DNA from: Microbulbifer agarilyticus
GTDB lineage: Bacteria; Pseudomonadota; Gammaproteobacteria; Pseudomonadales; Cellvibrionaceae
NCBI RefSeq assembly: GCF_019800665.1
Contig: NZ_JAHVKO010000001.1
Location: forward strand, 372,001 to 436,000
DNA: 64,000 bases
Reading direction: 5' to 3'
Part shown: piece by piece, positions 1 to 13,338 of the stretch
Position numbering within the stretch: the stretch's first letter is position 1
How the letters are laid out: each line of letters opens with the position of its first letter
Made by a program: the position numbers and the translations under genes
Notes under the pieces: model-generated
The model's input: only the letters and a program-made list of their open reading frames with translations
Database searches by the model: none
What the model was told of the DNA's origin: nothing

Positions 1-202
1 GCAGTCGGGCAAGTTTGCCGCATAGATACCGGTTTGCTGGCCGTTGCTTGGCAGAAAATGCCGTCATTACACATGGCCAGATGGTCAAAATTGCTGGCCA
101 GTATGCCCATAACGAGGCCGAATCACCAGCCCCTAAACTGGCGCCCATCCGAATTCACCGGGTTATTTCGTTTCGCATTTCCATACTAGGCTGGAGGTCA
201 GG

Positions 203-2062
203 ATGCAGCGCCTACCTGTTATCACTGCGTTTGGGGGATTCAACCCTGCGGGTCGCAGCTCGTTTCACCGTGGCTACAAGCGCATGGTGCTGGATAGCCT
301 CGCCATTGAGGAGCGAACCGACGTCCTGTCTGATCTTGCAGCCCTGATGGGATTGCGCACCGGTGACGATGCTCAGGGGCCATTGAGTGCCGCGCTGGAG
401 CAGCAGGTGCTGCAGGGCACCCTGGTGCGGGAGCTGGAGTCGCGCTTCTACGATTATCGCCAGTGCCACTTTCACCAGCCGGCCGCACTCTCAAATGCGG
501 GTGGTTTCACCTTCGAAATGTCCGCGCGCCAGCTGCCGAACCCGATTCCCGACGATTGGCAGGTAGAGCCGTTGGATAGCGGTCGTGTGCGGGTGCATGC
601 CGGCGCCTTGTCGGTCATGCTCGACAGCCATCGTGAAATCTCTGTTGCTTCTGCGGGCCAGTTGCCTACGGGCTTTGAGCCGGGCCAGGAGTACAATTCC
701 CGGTTCCACCCGCGCGGTCTGCAATTGGCGATTCTCGGTGCATCTGACGCGGTGCAGTCCCTGGGTATTGATTGGGACACTGTCGCGGCGAAGGCGGGCC
801 CGGACAAGATCTCCGTGTATGCCAGTTCCGCAATGAGTCAGTTGGACCCCAATGGCAATGGCGGCCTGCTGCAGTCGCGTCTGCGCGGCGGGCGTGTGAG
901 CTCGAAGCAGTTGGCACTGGGTCTCACCAGCATGCCCGCGGACTTTGTAAACGCCTATGTCCTGGGTAGTGTGGGCACTACCGGTGCGGTTGCCGGTGCC
1001 TGTGCAACGTATCTCTACAACCTGCGCGCTGCGGTGGAAGACATTCGCTGTGGCCGTGCGCGCGTTGCCGTAGTCGGTGCGGCAGAGGCGCCGTTGGTGC
1101 CGGAAGTGGTGGACGGTTATACCACCATGGGTGCACTCGCGAACCTGGATGGACTGCGCAAGATTTTTGATGGTGACATCGACTTCCGGCGCGCCAGTCG
1201 CCCATTTGGCAATAACTGCGGCTTTACCCTGGGAGAGGGGAGTCAGTGGGCGGTGCTGATGGACGATGAACTCGCGCTCGAGCTGGGTGCGCCGATTCAT
1301 GGTGCGGTGGCCAACGTCTTTGTGAATGCGGACGGGGCCAAAAAGTCCATCTCCGCACCCGGCCCCGGTAATTACCTCACCGTTGCCCGGGCAATGGCAG
1401 AAGCGCGGGCCATCCTGGGTGAAGACAGCCTGCGAAACCGCAGCTTTGTTCAGGCCCACGGTTCCAGTACCCCGCAGAACCGGGTTACTGAGTCGGCCAT
1501 CTTTGACCGCCTTGCCGGTGCCTTTGGTATCGAGGCGTGGCCGGTATGTGCGGTGAAAGCCTTTGTGGGGCACACCGTAGCGGCGGCCAGTGGGGATCAG
1601 TTGATTACCAGCCTGGGTATGTTCCGCCGCGGTATTCTGCCGGGCATTACCACCATCGACCGTGTGGCCGACGACGTGCACCACGAAAATCTCTCATTGT
1701 CGCTTGAGCATGTGGAGCGCGATCCGCAATCCCTGGATGTGGCCTTCCTCAATTCGAAAGGGTTTGGTGGTAACAATGCGACGGCCAGTGTGCTGGCGCC
1801 CCACGTTACCGAGAGCATGCTGGCCAAGCGCCACGGCCGGGCAGCGTTCACCGCATACCAGAAGCGCAATGAGGCGGTGACCGAGCAGGCTGCGGCATAT
1901 GATGCCCGGGCCAGCCGCGGTGATCTGAACGCGATCTACCGGTTCGGTGAGGGCCTGATTGATGAGTCGGCCATCGAGCTGGATGCTTTCAGTCTCACGT
2001 TGCCGGATGGCGCTGGCGCCATTTCCCTGGAGTCAGAAAATCCCTTCGCGGATATGGTGTGA
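203..2062 (+). CDS. fabY: Beta-ketoacyl-ACP synthase, FabY type
   Basis: This is a 619-residue condensing enzyme that closely follows the FabY family of Pseudomonas, a KAS that starts fatty acid synthesis by condensing acetyl-CoA with malonyl-ACP in the cytoplasm. The thiolase-fold core fills the middle of the protein. The nucleophile C267 lies in GACATYLYN, and the two catalytic histidines are H419 in QAHGSSTP and H457 in FVGHT. A family-specific N-terminal segment (about residues 1-150) begins LPVITAFGGFNPAGRSSFH, and the C-terminal extension after the KAS core matches the family length of about 620-635. A good ribosome site (TGGAGG) precedes the ATG. A hairpin terminator follows, so it appears to be transcribed alone. 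The gene could be called FabB/F-like on domain content, but its length and N-terminus favour FabY. Confidence 0.9.
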   Translation: MQRLPVITAFGGFNPAGRSSFHRGYKRMVLDSLAIEERTDVLSDLAALMGLRTGDDAQGPLSAALEQQVLQGTLVRELESRFYDYRQCHFHQPAALSNAGGFTFEMSARQLPNPIPDDWQVEPLDSGRVRVHAGALSVMLDSHREISVASAGQLPTGFEPGQEYNSRFHPRGLQLAILGASDAVQSLGIDWDTVAAKAGPDKISVYASSAMSQLDPNGNGGLLQSRLRGGRVSSKQLALGLTSMPADFVNAYVLGSVGTTGAVAGACATYLYNLRAAVEDIRCGRARVAVVGAAEAPLVPEVVDGYTTMGALANLDGLRKIFDGDIDFRRASRPFGNNCGFTLGEGSQWAVLMDDELALELGAPIHGAVANVFVNADGAKKSISAPGPGNYLTVARAMAEARAILGEDSLRNRSFVQAHGSSTPQNRVTESAIFDRLAGAFGIEAWPVCAVKAFVGHTVAAASGDQLITSLGMFRRGILPGITTIDRVADDVHHENLSLSLEHVERDPQSLDVAFLNSKGFGGNNATASVLAPHVTESMLAKRHGRAAFTAYQKRNEAVTEQAAAYDARASRGDLNAIYRFGEGLIDESAIELDAFSLTLPDGAGAISLESENPFADMV

Positions 2063-2101
2063 CTCATGCTTATTGCGCATTCGCCTGCGCGATAAGCCAG
2101 T

Positions 2102-2138
2102 AACCGGCGGCTTCAGGTGTCGCCGGTTTCCCTTCCTT
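2102..2138 (+). terminator. Probable terminator after fabY
   Basis: The arms AACCGGCG (2102-2109) and CGCCGGTT (2121-2128) form a perfect 8-bp stem with an 11-nt loop. A pyrimidine-rich tail (TCCCTTCCTT) follows instead of a clean T-run. Together with the operator and promoter further on, this accounts for most of the 453-bp gap between fabY and fadB. Confidence 0.55.
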
Positions 2139-2329
2139 ACTGCGTGGTGACTCTGTCTCCGTGCGCTTTTCCCGCTATGCTTCGGGGCGCAGTTACCGGT
2201 TGTCTGCGTGTTGCCTGTTCTTGAAACAAATTCCTGACTTTATGAACGAATGGGTCAGATTTTGATCGGAATACCTGTCTCACCACAATGTTTGCACCAA
2301 ACCGGACAGTAGATATGGCAGAAATGGTA

Positions 2330-2347
2330 TTCAAACACACGTTTGAA
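2330..2347. promoter_or_regulatory. PsrA-type operator in front of fadBA
   Basis: The sequence TTCAAACACACGTTTGAA is a perfect inverted repeat with 7-bp arms and a 4-bp centre. Its core CAAAC-N4-GTTTG fits the binding motif known for the Pseudomonas TetR-family fatty acid sensor PsrA (G/CAAAC-N2-4-GTTTG/C), which represses fadBA and releases DNA on binding long-chain acyl-CoA or fatty acids. A -10 hexamer TATACT at 2354-2359 lies just downstream, so the operator would cover the -35 region. A second inverted pair GTTTG-N3-CAAAC lies at 2290-2302. No psrA gene is in the window, so the regulator's identity is inferred from the motif. Confidence 0.72.
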
Positions 2348-2515
2348 TCTGGCTATACTTGGCGCGTCGACTGATTTCGGACAATGCGTCATTAAGTGGC
2401 AACACTGGTATCGCACGCTGTCTGCGGCGAGTCCTATCTCAGTCTTGCACAACCCGACCCCCGGACCGGTACATTGTCGGCAATGACACCGGGTCACCAA
2501 TCAATGAGGTCAATA

Positions 2516-5859
<3,344 letters not shown>

Positions 5860-5883
5860 GCCGCTCCGGCTTCCGTGCAAAAG

Positions 5884-5912
5884 ATGGGGCGCCCATGGGC
5901 GCCCCATTTGTT
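5884..5912 (+). terminator. Terminator of fadBA
   Basis: A perfect 24-bp palindrome at 5884-5907 begins ATGGGGCGCC and ends with its mirror. The run TTTGTTTT follows, and the element sits 24 bp after the fadA stop codon. It would form a very GC-rich hairpin. Confidence 0.8.
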
Positions 5913-6034
5913 TTCAACGCACTTATTGAAGCCCTGTGTCCTCTGTGGCACAATCTGCTCCCCTCGCTGGACGGCTAACCTGTTTTTTCTCAAAAAGGCA
6001 GGTAAATCAAAGAGTTATCCGCGAGTTTGGAATT

Positions 6035-6119
<85 letters not shown>

Positions 6120-6316
6120 ATTAAATATTTCGCAGTCCGTGTTCATTCGTTGCCCGCAGCGCGCATTTATGTCGTGTTTCGCAGGGTAGAGGTGGTGACG
6201 CGGGCTGTTTGTATTTGGCGGCCGGATAAGATTCGGCGCAACGCTAAGCGCTGGTGCTGGTTAGACATTTCCGTAGCCCGGCATTATGTGAAGAGAAGAG
6301 TCTCACGAGGATTAAC

Positions 6317-7630
6317 ATGCAGGTTTCCATCGAAACAACTTCCGGACTGGAGCGTCGCTTAACGGTAAATTTGCCGGCAGAAGTGGTGGATAAGGAAGTT
6401 GATAAGCGCCTTCAGCAAGCGGCAAAGACCGTGCGCATCAACGGCTTCCGTAAAGGCAAGGTGCCGATGAAGGTTGTGCGTCAGCGTTTTGGTGCCGGTG
6501 TTCGTCAAGAAGTGCTGGGCGAGGTAATGAGCCGTTCTTTCTACGACGCGGTTCAGAAGGAGCAGGTAAAGCCTGCCGGCCAGCCGAGCATTGAAGCCAA
6601 GAATGTAACCCCGGGTGAAAACCTGGAGTACGTAGCGACCTTCGAAGTTTACCCGGAAGTTGCGCTGACCGATCTGGCAGAAGTTGCTGTTGAGCGTCCG
6701 ACCGCTGAAGTAACTGACAAAGACGTCGACAACATGATCGACGTACTGCGCAAGCAGCAGTCCGGTTGGAAAGATACCAAGCGCAAGGCGCAGAAAGGCG
6801 ACCGCGTAACTATCGACTTCGTTGGCCGTAAAGACGGCGAAGAGTTCGAAGGTGGCAAGGCTGAAGGTCAGCAGCTGGTTCTGGGTTCCGGCAGCATGAT
6901 CCCGGGCTTCGAAGACGGCATTCTGGGCATGAAGCCGGGCGAAGAGAAAGAAGTGGAAGTGACCTTCCCGGAAGACTATCAGGCGGAAAACCTGAAAGGT
7001 GCCGACGCAGTGTTCACCATCAAGGTAACTGCTTCTGAAAAGCCTGAGCTGCCTGAGCTGAATGATGAATTCTTCGCTGGCTACGGTGTTGCCGAAGGCG
7101 GCGAAGAGAAGTTCCGCGAAGAAGTACGCGGTAACATGGAGCGTGAGCTGAAGAACGCTGCACTGAACAAGGTCAAGACCCAGGTCATGGACCAGCTGTT
7201 CGAGAAGCACCAGGTAGAAATTCCTGCTGCACTGGTTGCCGGCGAAGTTCAAACCCTGCGCGGCCAGATGGTTCAGCAGTTCGGTGGTCAGATTAAGCCG
7301 GAAGACGCTGCAAAAATGCTGCCGGACACCATGTTCGAAGATCAGGCGAAGCGTCGCGTTGTTCTCGGCCTGGTGGTTGGCGAGATCGTCAAGGAAAACA
7401 AACTGTCTGTTGACGCGGACCGCGTAAAGGCAAAAGTTGAAGAGCTGGCGTCTACCTATCAGCAGCCGGAAGAAGTGGTTGAATACTACTTCAACAACCG
7501 CGAGTTGCTGGCTGGTGTTGAGTCTGTAGTGTTGGAAGACCAGGTAGTTGATTTCGTCCTGGATAAGGCCAAAGTCAGCGAAGTTGAAAGCAGCTACGAC
7601 GACGTGATCAAGCCGCAAAAGCAAGCTTGA
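6317..7630 (+). CDS. tig: Trigger factor, ribosome-associated chaperone and prolyl isomerase
   Basis: Trigger factor (437 residues) binds ribosomal protein L23 at the exit tunnel and shields nascent chains. The ribosome-binding signature GFRKGKVP is at 43-50. A central FKBP-type PPIase domain starts near 155 (GDRVTIDFVGRKDG ... GSGSMIPGFEDGI), and the substrate-cradling C-terminal domain fills the rest. The frame is open upstream, but the ATG after ACGAGGATTAAC gives the canonical MQVSIETTSGLERR start. It heads the tig-clpP-clpX-lon-hupB-ppiD block found in this order in Pseudomonas and other gammaproteobacteria, and is separated from clpP by its own terminator. Confidence 0.96.
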   Translation: MQVSIETTSGLERRLTVNLPAEVVDKEVDKRLQQAAKTVRINGFRKGKVPMKVVRQRFGAGVRQEVLGEVMSRSFYDAVQKEQVKPAGQPSIEAKNVTPGENLEYVATFEVYPEVALTDLAEVAVERPTAEVTDKDVDNMIDVLRKQQSGWKDTKRKAQKGDRVTIDFVGRKDGEEFEGGKAEGQQLVLGSGSMIPGFEDGILGMKPGEEKEVEVTFPEDYQAENLKGADAVFTIKVTASEKPELPELNDEFFAGYGVAEGGEEKFREEVRGNMERELKNAALNKVKTQVMDQLFEKHQVEIPAALVAGEVQTLRGQMVQQFGGQIKPEDAAKMLPDTMFEDQAKRRVVLGLVVGEIVKENKLSVDADRVKAKVEELASTYQQPEEVVEYYFNNRELLAGVESVVLEDQVVDFVLDKAKVSEVESSYDDVIKPQKQA

Positions 7631-7654
7631 TTCGCACACGTATGCAGTTGAAAG

Positions 7655-7680
7655 CGGCCACCTTCGGGTGGCCGTTTTTG
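7655..7680 (+). terminator. Terminator of tig
   Basis: The arms CGGCCACC and GGTGGCCG close a TTCG tetraloop and are followed by TTTTTG. This is a textbook intrinsic terminator 24 bp after the tig stop. Confidence 0.9.
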
Positions 7681-7769
7681 TTTGTGCGAGATGCTGAGAG
7701 TCAATCTGGCATTATCGCCGCCGAGCAGTTAAGCTCAGGTTGAACAAATTTTTCAGAAGTGTGTTTTTT

Positions 7770-7800
7770 TTGAGCACATGCGTTCTGACCCGCCTAATAC
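7770..7800 (+). promoter_or_regulatory. Possible clpP promoter
   Basis: A TTGAGC hexamer at 7770 and TAATAC at 7795-7800 stand 19 bp apart, just ahead of the clpP ribosome site. The spacing is slightly long and the start region would be short, so this is tentative. Confidence 0.3.
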
Positions 7801-7824
7801 GCCGAAAAAGGAAGCATCGTATCC

Positions 7825-8469
7825 ATGGCATATATTGACCGTCCTAGTAGTTCCCAAGACATTCTTGCCACCGGTGGCCTGGTGCCGATGGTGGTAGAGC
7901 AGACCGCCAGAGGTGAGCGTTCGTTTGATATTTATTCCCGTCTGCTGAAAGAGCGTGTGATCTTTCTGGTGGGGCCGGTAGAAGACCATATGGCAAACTT
8001 GGTAGTGGCGCAGCTACTGTTCCTGGAAGCCGAGAACCCGGATAAAGATATTCATCTGTATATTAATTCACCAGGTGGGTCGGTGACTGCGGGCATGTCG
8101 ATTTATGACACCATGCAATTCATCAAGCCTGATGTGAGCACCATGTGTATCGGCCAGGCATGTAGCATGGGTGCCTTCCTGCTCACCGCCGGTGCAGAAG
8201 GGAAGCGTTACGCCACGCCAAACTCGCGTGTGATGATCCACCAGCCGAGTGGTGGCGCCCAGGGGCAGGCTTCAGATATTCATATTCACGCTCAGGAAAT
8301 CCTCAAGATCCGCGCGCGTCTGAACGAGCTTATGGCTCATCACACCGGCCGTACCGTGGCAGAGATTGAGCGTGACACGGATCGTGATCGCTTCCTCAGC
8401 GCGGACGAAGCCAAGGAATACGGCCTGGTGGACCAGGTGTTGGCGCATCGCCAGGGCTTAGCCAAGTAG
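7825..8469 (+). CDS. clpP: ATP-dependent Clp protease, proteolytic subunit
   Basis: ClpP is a 214-residue serine peptidase that forms a double-heptamer chamber and degrades proteins unfolded by ClpX or ClpA. The catalytic triad is visible: S114 in [11 protein letters not shown]139 in MIHQPSGG and D188 in RDTDRDRF. A short N-terminal extension resembles the self-cleaved propeptide. An AAAAAGGA ribosome site precedes the ATG at slightly long spacing. It sits between tig and clpX, as in most gammaproteobacteria, and the 226-bp gap to clpX holds a heat-shock-type promoter. Confidence 0.96.
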   Translation: MAYIDRPSSSQDILATGGLVPMVVEQTARGERSFDIYSRLLKERVIFLVGPVEDHMANLVVAQLLFLEAENPDKDIHLYINSPGGSVTAGMSIYDTMQFIKPDVSTMCIGQACSMGAFLLTAGAEGKRYATPNSRVMIHQPSGGAQGQASDIHIHAQEILKIRARLNELMAHHTGRTVAEIERDTDRDRFLSADEAKEYGLVDQVLAHRQGLAK

Positions 8470-8606
8470 CACCTGAACGCTATCTGGCACGCACTTATTC
8501 CCCAAAATTGCCCCGGGTAGGGGAGTGATGTTCCGCAACCGCTGTGCACTGCGCGCAGTTGTTGCGGCATGTCGCTGAGCCTCTACTCCGGGAGAGAACA
8601 AAAAAG

Positions 8607-8635
8607 CTTGAAAAACCTGCCAAAAGACCGCATCT
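8607..8635 (+). promoter_or_regulatory. Sigma-32-like promoter upstream of clpX
   Basis: CTTGAAA at 8607-8613 is an ideal heat-shock -35 element. Fourteen bases later CCGCATCT (8628-8635) matches seven of eight positions of CCCCATNT. It lies about 60 bp upstream of the clpX start, so clpX could be heat-induced independently of clpP. Sigma-32 consensus rules are those known from E. coli. Confidence 0.65.
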
Positions 8636-8695
8636 TGATTACGAACCCCTTTTGCCACCGCATTTTGGCTGGCTGTCAGAGCACGGAGTACTTAG

Positions 8696-9979
8696 ATGAC
8701 TGATAAGAACAGCGGAGAAGATAACGGCAAACTCCTTTACTGTTCCTTCTGTGGCAAGAGCCAGCAAGAAGTACGCAAGCTGATTGCAGGCCCTTCTGTA
8801 TACATCTGTGACGAGTGCGTTGAGCTCTGCACCGATATCATTCGCGAGGAAGTGCAGGAATCTGTCGAAGGTGACGATTCTCGCCTGCCTACACCTCAGG
8901 AAATTACCGAGATTCTTGACCAGTACGTAATTGGTCAGGCGCGTGCCAAAAAAGTACTGGCGGTCGCGGTATACAACCATTACAAGCGTTTGCGCACCAG
9001 TAAGGGCGTTAAAGGCAAAGATGATGTTGAACTGGGTAAATCCAACATCCTGCTGGTAGGTCCTACCGGTAGTGGTAAAACCCTGTTGGCGGAAACACTG
9101 GCCCGCCTGCTGAATGTGCCATTCACCATTGCGGACGCCACCACCCTCACCGAAGCCGGCTATGTGGGTGAAGATGTCGAAAACATCATTCAGAAGCTGC
9201 TGCAAAAATGTGATTACGATGTAGAAAAGGCCCAGCAGGGTATTGTTTACATCGATGAAATTGACAAGATTTCCCGTAAATCCGATAACCCCTCCATTAC
9301 CCGGGATGTTTCCGGTGAGGGTGTGCAGCAAGCACTGTTGAAACTGATTGAGGGCACAGTTGCCTCGGTACCGCCTCAGGGTGGCCGCAAGCATCCGCAG
9401 CAGGAGTTCCTGCAGGTAGACACCTCTAATATCCTGTTTATCTGTGGTGGTGCCTTCGCTGGCCTGGATAAAGTTATCCGCGATCGCTCAGAAAAAGGCG
9501 GCATCGGTTTCTCGGCCGAGGTCAAATCCAAAGACAGCAACAGTAACTTCGGTGAAGTGTTGTTGGATCTGGAGCCGGAAGACTTGGTGCGTTACGGCTT
9601 GATCCCGGAGTTCGTTGGCCGCTTGCCGGTGACCGCGACGCTCGAGGAGCTTAACCGCGCTGCGCTTGTGCAAATTCTGACCGAGCCGCGCAACGCGCTG
9701 ACCAAGCAATATGGCAAGTTGTTCGATATGGAAGGGGTTGAGCTGGACTTCCGTCCAGATGCCCTGGACGCGGTAGCAACTAAAGCCATGGAGCGGAAGA
9801 CCGGTGCACGTGGACTGCGTTCGATCATGGAGTCGGTACTGCTCGAAACCATGTACGACATCCCATCCATGGATAATGTCGCCAAAGTCGTAATTGACGA
9901 GGCCGTGATCAAAGGTGAGTCGGCCCCATTGCTGGTATACGAGCAGGTGGAAGCCCAGAAAGCCGCGCCGGAAGAGTAA
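8696..9979 (+). CDS. clpX: Clp protease ATPase and unfoldase subunit
   Basis: ClpX (427 residues) is the hexameric AAA+ unfoldase that feeds substrates to ClpP. The N-terminal zinc-binding domain carries C16, C19, C38 and C41. Walker A is GPTGSGKT (122-129), Walker B is VYIDEID near 184-190, and the ClpP-docking IGF-type loop lies in the GGIGFSAEV region. The C-terminal small AAA domain is complete ([12 protein letters not shown]). It follows clpP and precedes lon, each separated by promoter or terminator signals. Confidence 0.96.
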   Translation: MTDKNSGEDNGKLLYCSFCGKSQQEVRKLIAGPSVYICDECVELCTDIIREEVQESVEGDDSRLPTPQEITEILDQYVIGQARAKKVLAVAVYNHYKRLRTSKGVKGKDDVELGKSNILLVGPTGSGKTLLAETLARLLNVPFTIADATTLTEAGYVGEDVENIIQKLLQKCDYDVEKAQQGIVYIDEIDKISRKSDNPSITRDVSGEGVQQALLKLIEGTVASVPPQGGRKHPQQEFLQVDTSNILFICGGAFAGLDKVIRDRSEKGGIGFSAEVKSKDSNSNFGEVLLDLEPEDLVRYGLIPEFVGRLPVTATLEELNRAALVQILTEPRNALTKQYGKLFDMEGVELDFRPDALDAVATKAMERKTGARGLRSIMESVLLETMYDIPSMDNVAKVVIDEAVIKGESAPLLVYEQVEAQKAAPEE

Positions 9980-10015
9980 GTTCCTCCGCGCTGATCACTC
10001 CGCCTTTCGGCAGAT

Positions 10016-10041
10016 AAAAGCCCCGGTTTGGGGCTTTTTTT
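10016..10041 (+). terminator. Terminator of clpX
   Basis: The stem AAAAGCCCC/GGGGCTTTT has the loop GGTTT and runs into a T-tract (TTTTTTT). It lies 37 bp after the clpX stop. Confidence 0.9.
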
Positions 10042-10228
10042 GTGCCTCCAAGTTGGCGCCCGATTCACGCAGCCACCGGCGGTGTCTGCAAGCGCTTTTT
10101 GCGACTAGTTTTTCGGTTTTTGGATAATATTTGTTCTACGTCTGGGGCGTCACAGAGAACTTGGGTTTTATGCAACCATCGTCAAGTCGCCGAAATTAAA
10201 CTAATTTTGCTGCGTGTGACGGGGTGGA

Positions 10229-10256
10229 CTTGTTATTCTGGGCGACGCCCCCACCT
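10229..10256 (+). promoter_or_regulatory. Sigma-32-like promoter upstream of lon
   Basis: CTTGTTA (10229-10235) resembles the -35 CTTGAAA, and CCCCACCT (10249-10256) matches seven of eight positions of CCCCATNT with a 13-bp spacer. It lies about 115 bp upstream of the lon start, which fits the known heat-shock control of lon in gammaproteobacteria. Confidence 0.55.
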
Positions 10257-10370
10257 TAGCTGTTGAACTGGCACAAGTCGTATCGAGCGTCCGCACTGGA
10301 GGCGACGCGACAGATACGTTGACGCTGCCAATCTGGCGGCGCAGGCCGCCTGAAGGCCGAGAGGAGTTAT

Positions 10371-12776
10371 ATGGACCAGCCATCCGAGACCTTGAACGAA
10401 TACCCCCTGCTGCCACTGCGAGATGTAGTGGTCTATCCGCATATGGTGATCCCGCTGTTTGTCGGCCGAGAGAAATCCATTGATGCGCTGGAAGACGCGA
10501 TGCGCAGCGACAAGCAAGTGCTGCTCGTGGCGCAGCGCCAAGCGTCCGAAGACGACCCCGGTGCGGACGATGTGTATCGCGTGGGCACCGTAGCTAGCGT
10601 ACTGCAATTACTCAAGCTGCCCGACGGCACCGTCAAGGTACTGGTGGAGGGTGGCCACCGAGTGAAAGTCGAGGAGATTCAGGAAGGCGAGGAACATTAC
10701 CGCGCCACCGTATCCCCGATTGAATCGGAAGAGCTTTCCGAGGCGGAAGCGGAGGCACTGGTGCGCTCTGCCATGTCGCAGTTCGAGCAATACGTCAGCG
10801 TTAGCAAAAAAGTACCGAACGAGGTGATGACCTCACTGTCCGGTATCGATGAACCGGGCCGCCTGGCAGACACCATCGCTGCACATATGTCGCTGGATCT
10901 TGCGCAAAAACAGGAATTGTTGGAAACCATCAGTGTTAAGCAGCGTCTCGAGCACCTGCTGGGGTTGATGGATTCAGAGATTGACCTGATTCAGGTAGAA
11001 AAGCGCATTCGCGGTCGCGTGAAGAAGCAGATGGAAAAAAGCCAGCGCGAGTACTATCTGAATGAACAGATGAAGGCGATTCAAAAAGAGTTGGGCGAGA
11101 TCACCGAAGAGCCCAATGAAATTGAAGAGCTCGAGAAGAAAATTGCCGATTCCGGCATGTCTGCCGAGGCGGAAAAGAAAACCCGCGCGGAACTGGGCAA
11201 ACTGAAAATGATGTCGCCCATGTCTGCGGAAGCTTCCGTGCTGCGCAGCTACATCGACTGGATGTTGAGCGTGCCCTGGAAAAAGGCCAGCCGCGTGCGC
11301 CACGACCTGATCAAGGCGGAAGAGATTCTGAACAAGGATCACTACGGCCTCGAAGAGGTGAAAGAGCGTATCCTGGAATACCTCGCCGTGCAGAAGCGGG
11401 TGAAAAAGGTGAAGGGGCCAATTCTGTGTTTAGTTGGACCGCCCGGGGTAGGTAAAACCTCTCTCGGGGAGTCCATCGCACGCGCGACCAATCGCAAGTA
11501 TGTGCGTATGGCGCTTGGTGGTGTGCGCGATGAGGCCGAGATCCGCGGTCACCGCAGAACCTACATCGGCTCGCTGCCCGGTAAGTTGATTCAGAAAATT
11601 TCCAAGGTCGGGGTGAAAAACCCGCTGTTCCTGCTGGATGAAATAGACAAGATGGGTATGGATCACCGCGGTGATCCGGCATCTGCTTTGCTCGAGGTGT
11701 TGGACCCGGAGCAGAACAAGTCTTTTAACGATCACTATCTGGAAGTGGACTACGACCTCTCCGATGTGATGTTCGTGTGTACTTCGAACTCGATGAATAT
11801 TCCCGGCCCCTTGCTGGACCGTATGGAAGTGATTCGAATTCCCGGATACACCGAAGATGAAAAGTTGAATATTGCCCAGCGCTATCTGATTCCCAAGCAG
11901 CGTAAAAACGCTGGCCTCAAGCCTGAGGAGCTGGAGATCACCGACGAGGCAGTACGCGATGTTGTTCGTTATTACACGCGGGAGGCTGGTGTGCGCGGGC
12001 TGGATCGCGAAATGGCAAAAATTTGCCGTAAAGTTGTTACCGAGCATGTACGCAAATCCACCACCAACAAGGTGGTGATCAAGCAGGATCAGCTGGAAGA
12101 CCTGTTGGGCGTGCGCAAGTTCGATTACGGTCGCGCGGAAGAAGAAAACAAGATCGGTCAGGTGACCGGGCTTGCCTGGACCGAAGTCGGTGGCGAGCTG
12201 CTCACGATCGAGTCCTCAGCGGTTCCCGGTAAAGGGCGCGTCATCAAGACCGGTTCGCTCGGTGATGTGATGCAGGAGTCGATTCAGGCTGCGCTCACTG
12301 TGGTGCGCGCGCGTGCTCAGTCACTGGGTATTGCTCCGGACTTCCATGAAACGCGCGATATTCATATCCACGTTCCCGAAGGTGCCACGCCCAAAGATGG
12401 ACCTTCAGCGGGTATTGCGATGTGCACCGCCTTGGCGTCGGTACTGACTAATATTCCCGTGCGTGCCGATGTGGCAATGACCGGTGAAATTACCCTGCGT
12501 GGTGAAGTGCTGCGCATTGGCGGCCTGAAGGAAAAGTTACTGGCTGCGCACCGCGGTGGTATTAAAACGGTACTGATCCCGGCGGACAACGAGCGTGACC
12601 TCAAGGATATTCCTGACAATATTCAGCAGGACCTGGTGATTAAGCCAGTTAAGTGGATTGATCAGGTGTTTGAGTATGCGCTGGAATCGGTGCCCAATGC
12701 ATTGAGTGATGAAGAGTATTCCGCGCTACAGAAAAAGGCGGATGAGCGCTCCCAGCGTTCGGTTCAGACTCACTGA
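10371..12776 (+). CDS. lon: ATP-dependent Lon protease
   Basis: Lon (801 residues) is a homohexameric AAA+ protease for misfolded and regulatory proteins. It has an N-terminal substrate-recognition LON domain ([20 protein letters not shown]), a long coiled-coil helix around 190-260, an AAA+ module with Walker [10 protein letters not shown] and Walker [10 protein letters not shown], and a C-terminal S16 protease domain. The catalytic serine is in [10 protein letters not shown] and the catalytic lysine in [15 protein letters not shown]. The start follows a GAGAGGAG ribosome site. It lies between clpX and hupB in the conserved order and ends in a strong terminator. Confidence 0.96.
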   Translation: MDQPSETLNEYPLLPLRDVVVYPHMVIPLFVGREKSIDALEDAMRSDKQVLLVAQRQASEDDPGADDVYRVGTVASVLQLLKLPDGTVKVLVEGGHRVKVEEIQEGEEHYRATVSPIESEELSEAEAEALVRSAMSQFEQYVSVSKKVPNEVMTSLSGIDEPGRLADTIAAHMSLDLAQKQELLETISVKQRLEHLLGLMDSEIDLIQVEKRIRGRVKKQMEKSQREYYLNEQMKAIQKELGEITEEPNEIEELEKKIADSGMSAEAEKKTRAELGKLKMMSPMSAEASVLRSYIDWMLSVPWKKASRVRHDLIKAEEILNKDHYGLEEVKERILEYLAVQKRVKKVKGPILCLVGPPGVGKTSLGESIARATNRKYVRMALGGVRDEAEIRGHRRTYIGSLPGKLIQKISKVGVKNPLFLLDEIDKMGMDHRGDPASALLEVLDPEQNKSFNDHYLEVDYDLSDVMFVCTSNSMNIPGPLLDRMEVIRIPGYTEDEKLNIAQRYLIPKQRKNAGLKPEELEITDEAVRDVVRYYTREAGVRGLDREMAKICRKVVTEHVRKSTTNKVVIKQDQLEDLLGVRKFDYGRAEEENKIGQVTGLAWTEVGGELLTIESSAVPGKGRVIKTGSLGDVMQESIQAALTVVRARAQSLGIAPDFHETRDIHIHVPEGATPKDGPSAGIAMCTALASVLTNIPVRADVAMTGEITLRGEVLRIGGLKEKLLAAHRGGIKTVLIPADNERDLKDIPDNIQQDLVIKPVKWIDQVFEYALESVPNALSDEEYSALQKKADERSQRSVQTH

Positions 12777-12825
12777 TTGTCAGGGGTGCGTTACCGATCA
12801 TAACTTGACCTGATTTAGGCCTCTT

Positions 12826-12860
12826 GACCTGCCGCTTGATAAAAGGCGGCAGGTCTTTTT
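12826..12860 (+). terminator. Terminator of lon
   Basis: The perfect 10-bp arms GACCTGCCGC and GCGGCAGGTC enclose a 10-nt loop, and TTTTT follows. Confidence 0.9.
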
Positions 12861-13112
12861 GTTATCAGGTTGTTGAAGTTTTGAACGATTTTATCTGTCT
12901 TGTACTTTTTCCACCCGACTGCCGCTTGTTAGTCAAAGAGGTGACAGTCGGTGGTTGTTAAGTTTGCGACAAAAAACCATTGAAACGTTGGTATCAAGTC
13001 GCTTAGAGTACGCCGCCGGCCGTTGCGGGCGGTTAAAAAATAAGCTTGCCGGCCGTTGACTGAACAAGTGTGGCTTAAAAGTGTCAAACTGCCCGCAAAG
13101 CCGCATGGTTCC

Positions 13113-13141
13113 TTGACCCACTAACAGGCAGTTGGTATAAA
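13113..13141 (+). promoter_or_regulatory. Sigma-70 promoter of hupB with a long leader
   Basis: TTGACC (13113-13118) and TATAAA (13136-13141) are separated by exactly 17 bp, the best promoter-like pair in this 560-bp gap. Transcription from it would give a leader of about 190 nt before hupB. The leader has small self-complementary segments, for example CTGG...CCAG around 13265-13282, but no riboswitch I recognise. The part of the gap between the lon terminator and this promoter is GC-skewed and contains CCGGCCG motifs at 13016 and 13051, with no gene visible. Confidence 0.65.
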
Positions 13142-13338
13142 ACGTGGCTTGTTGTGCTACGGGGGAACCGCAGTCGATTGGTAAATCCGCTGCGAAAAAA
13201 TACTTGATTGCACCTTGTTATTCAGGGATGCAACAGACCTGACGAACACACCTGGAATTGAACTCTGGGAACTACTTCCAGATTCAGAATCTAGTTACAT
13301 AGACCATTTAGACCTAGAAAAGAATAGAGGGATATAGC

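Noticed and set aside
15..347. A 110-codon frame at the window start
   Set aside because: It overlaps the 5' end of fabY in another frame and shows no recognisable protein.
491..1684. A 397-codon open frame on the minus strand
   Set aside because: It lies entirely antisense to fabY, has no recognisable family and follows from the codon bias of the real gene.
6359..7639. A 426-codon minus-strand frame across tig
   Set aside because: Antisense to trigger factor, with composition typical of a shadow frame.
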